Origin: Desulfovibrio sp. | GTDB taxonomy: Bacteria > Desulfobacterota > Desulfovibrionia > Desulfovibrionales > Desulfovibrionaceae | Direction of reading: 5' to 3' | NCBI GenBank assembly: GCA_014804905.1 | Contig: JAAUYX010000007.1 | Location: forward strand, 36,602-43,413 | DNA: 6,812 nucleotides | In this document: in pieces, positions 1-6,021 of the stretch | Layout of the letters: each line of letters opens with the position of its first letter | Position numbering within the stretch: position 1 is the stretch's first letter | The notes under the pieces: generated by a model | What the model saw: only the letters and a program-made list of their open reading frames with translations | Told to the model about the DNA's origin: nothing | Databases searched by the model: none | Position numbers and translations under genes: made by a program

Positions 1-633
1 GCGCCCGCGCGGGAGCGGCTCGAGGCCGGTGCGGCCGGGCGCATCCCCGAAACGCCCAAGCCCGGTGACCCGCTCTTTGAGCGCGTCTGCAACGTGCTTG
101 CCGCCACCAATCGCCAGGCGCTGGAAGCCGCGGCGGCGAAGGCCGAGGCCCTTGGCATGGAGGCGCGCATCCTGACCGACAGCCTCACCGGGGAAGCGCG
201 GGACGTGGCGGCGGAGCTTGTGGCAGAAGCCCGGCACACGGCCGCTGCCCTCAAACCCGGCGACCGCAGCGTCTGCCTGCTGGCCGGGGGCGAGACCACG
301 GTGACGCTCACGGGCAAGGGCCTTGGCGGACGCAACCAGGAAATGGCGCTGGCCGCCGCGCTGGAACTGGAGGGGGTGCCCGGTATCAGCGGCATCTTCG
401 CGGGCACAGACGGCACAGACGGCCCCACGGACGCCGCGGGCGGCTTTGCCGATACCGGAAGCGTCGCCCGCATGGGCGGCAGGAAGGCGGCTCAAGCCTT
501 TTTGGAGCAGAATGACAGCAACGCGGCCCTTGTGGCGGCGGGCGACCTGCTCATCACCGGGCCCACGCGCACCAATGTGATGGATTTGGCGGCCCTGCTG
601 GTGGATGCCCCGTCGGGCCCGGAGCGCGCTTGA
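1..633 (+). CDS. gckA: Glycerate 2-kinase (MOFRL family), C-terminal part, 5' end outside window
   Basis: The reading frame is open from base 1 to the TGA at 631-633, giving 210 residues. Family members are about 420-450 residues, so roughly the N-terminal half lies upstream. The enzyme phosphorylates D-glycerate with ATP to 2-phosphoglycerate in the cytosol, feeding lower glycolysis. The visible part holds the hallmarks of the C-terminal MOFRL domain: an ETPKPGD segment near codon 17, GGETTV near codon 96, GGRNQEMAL near codon 109, the GTDGTDGPTDAAG loop near codon 134, and GPTRTNVMDL close to the end. All are intact, so there is no sign of decay. A GTG at base 94 could be read as a start, but conserved sequence continues in frame upstream of it, so it is internal. 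The next gene follows after 57 bases in the same direction. The symbol gckA (alternatively ttuD) rests on family recognition only; the family assignment is firm. Confidence 0.93.
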   Translation, partial: APARERLEAGAAGRIPETPKPGDPLFERVCNVLAATNRQALEAAAAKAEALGMEARILTDSLTGEARDVAAELVAEARHTAAALKPGDRSVCLLAGGETTVTLTGKGLGGRNQEMALAAALELEGVPGISGIFAGTDGTDGPTDAAGGFADTGSVARMGGRKAAQAFLEQNDSNAALVAAGDLLITGPTRTNVMDLAALLVDAPSGPERA

Positions 634-647
634 CGCCGGGGACGGCG
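634..647 (+). other. Short GC hairpin directly after the glycerate kinase stop
   Basis: CGCCG (634-638) and CGGCG (643-647) form a perfect 5-bp stem around a GGGA loop, which fits the GNRA tetraloop pattern. It begins at the first base after the stop codon. No T-run follows, so it is not a standard intrinsic terminator. It could stabilise or attenuate the transcript end before the next gene. It could also be chance, since short GC stems are common in DNA of this composition. Confidence 0.3.
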
Positions 648-690
648 CGCGGCACAACCGGAAGCGGAAACCCAAGAGCGGAGGAATGGC

Positions 691-1230
691 ATGGCCCCTG
701 ACCCTGATGAGAAAGCCGGAAACGGCGCCCTGGTCCCCGGCCCGCGGGCCGGCAGCGGCCGCGTCCTCGATGCCGAGGTGCTGGGCCCGGAAGAAACCGG
801 AGCAGGGGGCGGTGCGTCCGGGCGCGCGTCTGCCGGAACTGGCGGCAGCCATTGGGGCAATGCCGGGGCCGCCGGGAACGGCTGGTCTGAGGGGAGCGCA
901 TCGGGCGGCCGTTTCTATCGCGTGGGCGGCGTGTTCAGCAATGGCGGCGCGGGCTTCGGCCGCGTCTGGACAGCCACGGGTGCGGACGGCGCGGGCTGCC
1001 TTGCGCCCTGCATCACTCTGGCCCTCTTTCTTGTCTGCCTGTCGCAATTCGGTCTTTTGGCGGCCATCGGCTTTGTGGTTTTTCATGTCATCGGCAGCAT
1101 TGCGGGCAGCCTCCGCGCCATGCGGCGGCTTGTGGAGGGGCGGCAGCCCAACCCGTGGAGCTGGCGGCTCGGCAACTGGTTCATTTCCTTCATGCTCACG
1201 GCATGGCTGGCAGGCGGCTTCAACGGATGA
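691..1230 (+). CDS. Hypothetical protein, Gly/Ala-rich N-terminus and C-terminal membrane segments
   Basis: The product is 179 residues and I do not recognise a named family. A GGAGG ribosome-binding site at 680-684 lies six bases before the ATG at 691, which fixes the start. Residues 1-100 are polar and low in complexity, very rich in Gly, Ala and Ser, with an acidic DAEVLGPEE segment near 27-35. Residues about 103-138 are strongly hydrophobic and could be one long or two short membrane helices. A basic stretch follows (LRAMRRLVEGR, 141-151), then NPWSWRLGNW and a last hydrophobic helix at about 161-177. The likely form is a small inner-membrane protein with a disordered N-terminal tail. Its stop codon overlaps the start of the GIY-YIG gene (ATGA, 1227-1230), so the two are probably translated together. 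The competing frame over the same bases lacks both the hydrophobic pattern and a sensible ribosome-binding site. Confidence 0.72.
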   Translation: MAPDPDEKAGNGALVPGPRAGSGRVLDAEVLGPEETGAGGGASGRASAGTGGSHWGNAGAAGNGWSEGSASGGRFYRVGGVFSNGGAGFGRVWTATGADGAGCLAPCITLALFLVCLSQFGLLAAIGFVVFHVIGSIAGSLRAMRRLVEGRQPNPWSWRLGNWFISFMLTAWLAGGFNG

Positions 1231-1529
1231 ACACTTCTCCAGCCTGTGCCGCCGTCTGGCATGTTTACCTTCTGGAGTGCGGGGACGGCACGCTCTATTG
1301 CGGCATCACCCGCGATCTCGCGCGCCGCGTGGCCCAGCATAACGGGCTTTTGCCCGGCGGCGCGCGCTATACGCGGGGGCGGCGTCCGGTGCGTCTCACC
1401 GCAAGCCTCGCCTGCCCGGACAAGGGGGCGGCGCTCAGGCTCGAGCGCGCGGTCAAGGCGCGTCCGCGCGCGCAGAAGCTGCTCATGCTGTGCGGGGGCC
1501 TCTCGGTCGGGGAGGACGCGCCATGCTGA
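1227..1529 (+). CDS. GIY-YIG nuclease superfamily protein (YhbQ/UPF0213-like)
   Basis: The 100-residue product is a single GIY-YIG domain, the usual length for the stand-alone UPF0213/YhbQ group. The two strand motifs appear as VYLLE (13-17) and LYCGIT (23-28), so the canonical YIG is YCG here. They are followed by DLARRVAQHN (30-39), carrying the conserved helix Arg, then GARYTRGRRPV (45-55), and LRLERAVK (70-77) with the probable metal-binding Glu73. The fold cuts DNA in many relatives, but the physiological role of these one-domain proteins is poorly defined, and nuclease activity here is inferred. The start at 1227 is chosen because it makes an ATGA overlap with the upstream stop and leaves the normal family length. 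An ATG at 1155 would add 24 unrelated residues lying over the upstream gene. Only a weak Shine-Dalgarno (AGGCGG, 1212-1217) is seen, which fits translational coupling. The 3' end overlaps the LysE gene by seven bases. Confidence 0.9.
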   Translation: MNTSPACAAVWHVYLLECGDGTLYCGITRDLARRVAQHNGLLPGGARYTRGRRPVRLTASLACPDKGAALRLERAVKARPRAQKLLMLCGGLSVGEDAPC

Positions 1530-2176
1530 GCCCGGAGATCGCAGGGGCCTTTTTTGCGGCGGCACTGGTGCTTTCCCTGGCGCCGGGGCCGGACAATATC
1601 TTCGTGCTCACCCAGTCGGCCCTTTACGGTGCCCTCGCGGGCATCATTACAACACTCGGGCTGTGCACGGGCCTCTGCGTCCATACCACGGCCGTGGCGC
1701 TGGGCGTGGCCGTCATCTTCCAGAGTTCTCCCACGGCCTTCTGGGTGCTCAAGATTTTGGGCGCGTGTTACCTCATCTACCTCGCGTGGCTGGCCTTCCG
1801 CTCCGGCGCGGCGCTCGCGCGCGTGCCCGAAAATGCGGATGAGGCCGGACACGGTGCGGCGGCCTTTCCCGGCTATGGCGCGCTTTATCGGCGCGGCATC
1901 CTTATGAACGTCACCAACCCGAAGGTCTGCCTCTTCTTTCTGGCTTTTTTGCCCCAATTTTGCGAACCTGAGCGCGGCAGCGTGCCCTTGCAGGTGGTCG
2001 TGCTCGGCTGCCTGTTCATCGTGGCGACGATGCTCGTGTTTTTTTCCGTGGCCGCGCTGGGCGGCAGGCTCGCGAAACGCTTCAATGCCTCCCGGCGCGG
2101 GCAGGTGTTCATCAACCGGCTGGCCGGCCTGGTATTCCTGGGCCTGGCTGTTGCCCTGCTCGTCACCGGGCAATGA
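1523..2176 (+). CDS. LysE/RhtB-family amino-acid exporter
   Basis: The 217-residue product is almost wholly hydrophobic, in line with the 200-220 residues and about six helices of LysE/RhtB transporters, which export amino acids or related metabolites across the inner membrane by proton coupling. The family signatures are present: LAPGPDNIFVL at 19-29, corresponding to the usual PGP near the N-terminus, a long helix ending in YLIYLAWLAFRSG, and NVTNPKVCLFFLAFLPQF in the middle, which matches the conserved NP-K-FFLAFLPQF segment. The start at 1523 follows a GGAGG at 1511-1515 with a seven-base spacer. An ATG at 1490 would add 11 basic residues lying over the upstream gene and has no such site. 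The start lies inside the end of the GIY-YIG gene (ATGCTGA, 1523-1529). The substrate cannot be read from the sequence; homoserine, threonine, lysine and other compounds are all exported by members. Confidence 0.92.
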   Translation: MLSPEIAGAFFAAALVLSLAPGPDNIFVLTQSALYGALAGIITTLGLCTGLCVHTTAVALGVAVIFQSSPTAFWVLKILGACYLIYLAWLAFRSGAALARVPENADEAGHGAAAFPGYGALYRRGILMNVTNPKVCLFFLAFLPQFCEPERGSVPLQVVVLGCLFIVATMLVFFSVAALGGRLAKRFNASRRGQVFINRLAGLVFLGLAVALLVTGQ

Positions 2177-2227
2177 CAAAGGCAACCAACAAGCGGGTGC
2201 GCCCGGCGCGCCCGGAATGAGGGATTT

Positions 2228-2773
2228 ATGCGTAAGTATCTTGTTTCCATCAATGATCTGCCTCCGGGCGGCAAGGAATTCACGCTCGATGACCAGGAAA
2301 TCTGGCTTGGCCCCCTGAAGGAATTTCATATGGATTGCCGCATCGAGCACCCCCTTGAGGCGCGCATCAACGTCGTCCCCACGGAGGACGGCTGCCTTGT
2401 GCGCGGGCGCCTCACGGGCCGGGTCGTAGTGCCGTGCAACCGCTGCGCCGAGGACGCGGCTGTGGCCATCGACGCCGCCATCGAGGAATTTGAGGAAATC
2501 CCCGAGGAAGAAAACGCCGCGTCTGCCGATGCCGCCCCGGATGGCGCGAGCCATGTGGTCTATGACCGGCACTCGCCCATGCTGGACCTCGCCGCGGTGT
2601 GCTGGGAGGAGTTCATGCTGGCCCTGCCTGTGGCGCCGCTCTGCCGGGAGGACTGCAAGGGCCTCTGCCCCAAATGCGGCACCAACCTCAATGAAGGAGA
2701 GTGCGGCTGCGCCCCGGATGAGGGCGACCCGCGCATGGCGCCCCTGCGCGACCTCGCGGCGAAACGGCAGTAG
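2228..2773 (+). CDS. yceD: DUF177/YceD-family Cys-rich protein
   Basis: The 181-residue product matches the DUF177 (YceD) family, which is associated with ribosomal protein L32 and large-subunit rRNA metabolism; its exact activity is not settled. The N-terminal half has the family's beta-rich pattern around a CNRC motif (Cys70, Cys73). Residues 84-105 are a highly acidic linker. The C-terminal module holds seven cysteines-worth of spacing typical of the family: C139, C143, C147, C150, C159 and C161, including GLCPKCGTNLN (145-155), followed by DPRMAPLRDL. Paired cysteines of this kind suggest metal binding. GAGGG at 2219-2223 lies four bases before the ATG. In most bacteria, including relatives of this organism, rpmF (L32) follows directly. 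Here mtnA begins 24 bases after the stop and no rpmF is present. The exact count of visible cysteines in the terminal module is six, with two more in CNRC. Confidence 0.88.
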   Translation: MRKYLVSINDLPPGGKEFTLDDQEIWLGPLKEFHMDCRIEHPLEARINVVPTEDGCLVRGRLTGRVVVPCNRCAEDAAVAIDAAIEEFEEIPEEENAASADAAPDGASHVVYDRHSPMLDLAAVCWEEFMLALPVAPLCREDCKGLCPKCGTNLNEGECGCAPDEGDPRMAPLRDLAAKRQ

Positions 2774-2797
2774 TCCGGCCGGGAAGAAGGAGAGGCC

Positions 2798-3871
2798 GTG
2801 GACAGCCATATCCGTTTTGACGCGCGCGAGGGCGTCCTGCACCTGCTTGACCATCGCCGCCTCCCGGAAATGGAGGCGGACGTGGCCTGCCGCACGCCGG
2901 ATGAGGTCATCGACGCGCTGCAAACCATGGTCGTACGCGGTGCGCCCGCCATCGGCGTGACCGCGGCCTTCGGTTGCGCGCTGGCAGCCCGCTGCGCGGC
3001 CGCGAATGCAGGAGCGCCAGCTCGCCAGCGTCTGGAGGATGATCTTGACCGCATCGCCAAGGCAAGGCCCACGGCGGTGAACCTCGGCTGGGCGGTGGCG
3101 CGGATGCGCGGCGCCCTTGCAGCGGCTGAAGCAGGCGGCGCGCTTGCCCCTGACGAAATCGTCGCGCTCTTTGACCGCGAGGCATATGCCATCCAGCAGG
3201 AGGACGAGGCCCTCTGCCGCCGCCTCGGCCGCTTCGGGGCGGACCTGCTCCATGACGGCGACCAGGTGCTCACCCACTGCAATGCCGGAGCCCTTGCCAC
3301 GGCTGGCTATGGCACGGCGCTCGGCGTCATCCGCGCGGCGGTGGAGCAGGGGAAGCGCATCAGCGTCATCGCCGACGAGACGCGGCCCTTCCTGCAGGGG
3401 GCGCGCCTCACGGCCTGGGAGCTCGCGCGGGATGGCATCCCGGTCACCGTGGCCTGCGACAATGCCTGCGCGCACCTCATGAGCCGGGGGATGGTGCAGG
3501 CGGTGGTGGTCGGCGCGGACCGCATCGCCGCCAACGGCGACACCGCCAACAAGATCGGCACCCTTGGCGTGGCCATCCTGGCAGAGCACTTCCACGTTCC
3601 CTTCTATGTGGCGGCGCCGCTTTCCACCATTGATGCCGCCACGCCCGACGGCACGGCCATCCCCATCGAGGAGCGCCCCGCGGAAGAAGTCACCCACATG
3701 GGCGGCCGCCGCATTACGCCCGAGGGCGTGCCTGTGCTGAATTTCGCCTTTGACGTCACCCCGGCGGCGCTTATCGGCGGCATCATCACCGAGGCCGGCG
3801 TGCTCCGGCCGCCCTATGGCGAGGTTATTTCCCGTGCGCTCGCCACGCGGCGCGGTGGGGGGGAGCGGTGA
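2798..3871 (+). CDS. mtnA: S-methyl-5-thioribose-1-phosphate isomerase
   Basis: The 357-residue protein interconverts 5-methylthioribose 1-phosphate and 5-methylthioribulose 1-phosphate in methylthioadenosine salvage. It carries the full signature set of MtnA: VVRGAPAIGVTAAFG (45-59), NLGWAVARMRG, LTHCNAGALATAGYG with the catalytic Cys161, ETRPFLQGARLTAWEL, CDNACAHLM, and GADRIAANGDTANKIGT with the catalytic Asp241. These positions match the known Cys160/Asp240 pair of the Bacillus enzyme almost exactly. This separates it from the related eIF2B subunits. Translation starts at a GTG (2798) behind AGGAG at 2788-2792. No mtnP, mtnK or other salvage gene is in the window. In anaerobes that lack the oxygen-using MtnD step, the product can enter an aldolase (DHAP) shunt; whether that applies here cannot be seen. 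The same enzyme also handles 5-deoxyribose 1-phosphate in some bacteria. Its stop overlaps the next start by four bases. Confidence 0.96.
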   Translation: MDSHIRFDAREGVLHLLDHRRLPEMEADVACRTPDEVIDALQTMVVRGAPAIGVTAAFGCALAARCAAANAGAPARQRLEDDLDRIAKARPTAVNLGWAVARMRGALAAAEAGGALAPDEIVALFDREAYAIQQEDEALCRRLGRFGADLLHDGDQVLTHCNAGALATAGYGTALGVIRAAVEQGKRISVIADETRPFLQGARLTAWELARDGIPVTVACDNACAHLMSRGMVQAVVVGADRIAANGDTANKIGTLGVAILAEHFHVPFYVAAPLSTIDAATPDGTAIPIEERPAEEVTHMGGRRITPEGVPVLNFAFDVTPAALIGGIITEAGVLRPPYGEVISRALATRRGGGER

Positions 3872-5928
3872 AGAAGCTCCTCCTGCTGACCGGCAAGGGA
3901 ACCGACCGGGAGAGCAAGCGGCTGCCCGCGCCGGGCGCGGACACGCTGGTGGCCCTGTGGGACGCCTGGCAGGCGGAGGCCGGGAGCGTCTCCATCCCCG
4001 AGCGCCTGCACGCCGACCTGCTCGTCATTCGCGCCGAGCACATGGCCTGGGCCTATGACATGGGGCGGCTCCCCACGGGCGAGGGCGCGCTACGGGAGGA
4101 ATTGCAGGCGCGCCTTTGCTGCGGGGAGGAGCCCTCCATGTGGTGGTGCTCCCTGCTCTATGAGCGGCACCCCAAGATGACGCCCAACCTCTATACCATC
4201 TACAAGTTGCGTTGCCTTGAGCGGCTCATGGAGGCCGAAGGCTGCTCCAGCCTGCGCCTGGTGGGCGGCGATGCGGACCTAAAGGCCACACTGGCCGAAT
4301 TTTGTGCCGCCAGTGGGCGGGAATTTTCCGCGCTTTCCTCGGTCACGAAGGCGCGCGGAGCTCAGGCCCCTTCGCTGGCGCGGCGGCTCTATGCCCTGTG
4401 CCCGGCGCCTGTGCGCGCGCTGGCGCGTTATGTCCACTGGTGGTGGACAGTGCGCCGGAAGCTGCCCTTTGCCGGAACTGCGCCGCCCGAAGGGGCGCCC
4501 ACACCTGAAACTGGCCCGGCGGCCACCATCGTGACCTATTTTCCCAATGTGGATTTGCAGGCTGCGGCGCGCGGGCGCTTTCGCTCCCGCTACTGGGAGG
4601 TGCTGCATGACGCGCTCAATGCCTGCGCCAGGCGCGAGTACCCGCGGGGCGGCCATTTCGTGCGCTGGCTCTTCATCCGTTTTCCGTCGCCCCAGCTCAG
4701 TTTCAGCCAGTGCCTCAAGTTGCGCGACCTCTTTCGCAAGACCGGCAAGGACGGTCTCTCCTTCCATTATCTTGAGGAATTTCTCGGCACAGGTGACCTT
4801 TGTGCCGCACTTGCGCGCTGGCTCCGCCTTTGCGTGGCAAGCAAGCGCATCGAGGTGCAGGCGGGCGCCGCCTGCCATTTTGCGGGCTCCAGGCTCAATT
4901 TCTGGCGCTATGCCAAAGCGGACTGGGCGGAATCCTTCCGGGGCTGGCGCGCTCTTGAGCGTTGCCTGCAACAGCGGGCCTTAAGCCGCTATGCCGGGTG
5001 GTGCGGCCCGCAACGCTGGACCCTGTTCCCGCTGGAAAATTGCCCATGGGAGCGGATGCTGACCGCGGCCATGCGCGCCCGCGGCGCGGCGCGGCTCAAG
5101 GCCCCGGCGGAGGCTATGGCCGCGCCGGAGGCCGGTCCGGTCATCGGGGCGCAGCATTCCAGCATCCGGCCCACAGATTTTCGCTATTTTGACGACCCGC
5201 GCACCTTCAGCGCGCCGGATTGCGCCCTGTTCCAGCCCGAGCACATCGAGGGCAACGGCCGCTCCGCCTGCCGCCAATGGCTCGACGCCGGGATGCCTGC
5301 GGAGCGCCTGGGCGAGGTGGAAGCCCTGCGCTATCTCTACCTGGCGGAGCACAAGCGGAGCGGCCATCCTGATGTGGAGGACGCCCTGCCTCCGCAAGCG
5401 GGCGAGCCTGTGGACGGCCGCCCCGGCAAGCGGCTGCTGTTGCTCACGAGTTTTTTCCCGGACGAGACCGAGGCCCATCTGCGCCTCTTTGCCGCCTGCT
5501 GGCGCGATGGGCTGCTCGCGGGCTGGAACATAACCGTCAAGCCGCATCCTTACCTGCCCGTCCGGGAATTCTTCCAGGAACTGCTCGGGGCGGATGCGGC
5601 CCGCGTGCGCATCAGCGACGCGCCCCTGGCGCTCGAGCTTGTCCCCGGCGTGACGGTGTGGACCTCCAATTCCACCACGGCCTCGCTGGAGGCGGCGCTC
5701 AAGGGCCTTGCGCTCATGGTCATGGTGCCCGAGGACGATTTCGACCTCTGCCCCATCCAGGATGTGCCGGGCCTCGCGCGCACGGCAACGCCGGAGGATG
5801 TGCGCCGCCACCTCGCCGAAGCGGCCGCGCCTGCGCTCCCCGAGGAATATCTGGACCTCGATGCAGGGCTGCCCCGCTGGCGGAAGCTCCTGGACCTGGG
5901 CGACGCGCAGGACCGCAGGGCCGGATGA
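3868..5928 (+). CDS. Surface carbohydrate biosynthesis protein, probable glycosyltransferase-like (TIGR04326/LIC13510 type)
   Basis: The 686-residue protein resembles the family found in O-antigen and surface polysaccharide loci (TIGR04326, LIC13510 family, recalled from memory). The diagnostic segments are MWWCSLLYERHP (91-102), the ENCPWE motif (390-395), and IGAQHSS followed by DFRYFDDPRTF (427-447, with His430 and Asp437). The C-terminal half looks like the nucleotide-binding half of a GT-B enzyme: LLLLTSFFPDE, VKPHPYLP (557-564), and TSNSTTASLEAALKG (599-613), comparable to the HP and S/T-S-E motifs of capsule and teichoic-acid transferases. No signal peptide or clear membrane helix is seen, so it probably acts at the cytoplasmic face. 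An aromatic and basic region at about 190-205 may contact membrane or precede a linker. The GTG start at 3868 overlaps the mtnA stop (GTGA) and is preceded by GGGAG. Substrate and linkage cannot be deduced, and catalytic activity is inferred. Confidence 0.72.
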   Translation: MKKLLLLTGKGTDRESKRLPAPGADTLVALWDAWQAEAGSVSIPERLHADLLVIRAEHMAWAYDMGRLPTGEGALREELQARLCCGEEPSMWWCSLLYERHPKMTPNLYTIYKLRCLERLMEAEGCSSLRLVGGDADLKATLAEFCAASGREFSALSSVTKARGAQAPSLARRLYALCPAPVRALARYVHWWWTVRRKLPFAGTAPPEGAPTPETGPAATIVTYFPNVDLQAAARGRFRSRYWEVLHDALNACARREYPRGGHFVRWLFIRFPSPQLSFSQCLKLRDLFRKTGKDGLSFHYLEEFLGTGDLCAALARWLRLCVASKRIEVQAGAACHFAGSRLNFWRYAKADWAESFRGWRALERCLQQRALSRYAGWCGPQRWTLFPLENCPWERMLTAAMRARGAARLKAPAEAMAAPEAGPVIGAQHSSIRPTDFRYFDDPRTFSAPDCALFQPEHIEGNGRSACRQWLDAGMPAERLGEVEALRYLYLAEHKRSGHPDVEDALPPQAGEPVDGRPGKRLLLLTSFFPDETEAHLRLFAACWRDGLLAGWNITVKPHPYLPVREFFQELLGADAARVRISDAPLALELVPGVTVWTSNSTTASLEAALKGLALMVMVPEDDFDLCPIQDVPGLARTATPEDVRRHLAEAAAPALPEEYLDLDAGLPRWRKLLDLGDAQDRRAG

Positions 5929-5939
5929 TGGCGGGGGTC

Positions 5940-5966
5940 CTAAGTTTTTTCGCGGCCTGCCGATAA
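5940..5966 (+). promoter_or_regulatory. Sigma-28 (FliA) promoter for cheW
   Basis: The sequence holds CTAAGTTT (5940-5947), 11 bases, then GCCGATAA (5959-5966). The enterobacterial sigma-28 consensus is TAAAGTTT-N11-GCCGATAA. The -10 element matches in all eight positions, the -35 element in six of eight including its TAAG core, and the spacing is exact. It lies in the 93-base gap between the carbohydrate gene and cheW, reading towards cheW. Transcription should begin a few bases past 5966, leaving a leader of about 50 bases. This places cheW in the late flagellar regulon, separate from the upstream operon. Confidence 0.88.
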
Positions 5967-5973
5967 GGCAGGC
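5955..5973 (+). repeat. Perfect 7-bp inverted repeat spanning the sigma-28 -10 element
   Basis: GCCTGCC (5955-5961) and GGCAGGC (5967-5973) are perfect reverse complements separated by GATAA. The repeat is centred on the -10 element and reaches the expected transcription start. It is not a terminator for the upstream gene, because the T-run (5945-5950) lies before the stem, not after it. It could be an operator, a DNA cruciform-prone site, or a coincidence arising from the GCC of the -10 box. Confidence 0.6.
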
Positions 5974-5988
5974 ACAAGGATGCCAGAG

Positions 5989-6004
5989 CGGCGCACATGC
6001 GCCG
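5989..6004 (+). other. Leader hairpin just upstream of the cheW ribosome-binding site
   Basis: CGGCGC (5989-5994) and GCGCCG (5999-6004) form a perfect 6-bp stem with an ACAT loop. It ends three bases before the strong AAGGAGG ribosome-binding site (6008-6014). In the RNA from the sigma-28 start it would fill much of the leader without covering the ribosome-binding site. It might protect the 5' end or keep the site single-stranded. No function is shown by sequence alone. Confidence 0.4.
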
Positions 6005-6021
6005 TGCAAGGAGGATATGCC

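Noticed and set aside
405..423. Tandem repeat of GGCACAGAC in the glycerate kinase gene
   Set aside because: It encodes the conserved GTDGTDG loop of the enzyme family, so protein constraint explains it.
605..1342. A 245-codon + strand frame across the glycerate kinase end and the membrane protein
   Set aside because: It overlaps two better supported genes, has no ribosome-binding site at its start, and its product is an Arg/Ala/Ser-rich shadow.
1367..3697. A 776-codon open frame on the minus strand
   Set aside because: It runs opposite to the GIY-YIG, LysE, DUF177 and mtnA genes, all identified by conserved motifs. Its Arg/Gly/His/Ala-rich product shows no domain. Long antisense frames are expected in GC-rich DNA where stop codons are rare.
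5955..5973. Intrinsic terminator of the upstream operon
   Set aside because: The T-run precedes the stem instead of following it. The stretch is better explained as the sigma-28 -35 and -10 elements.
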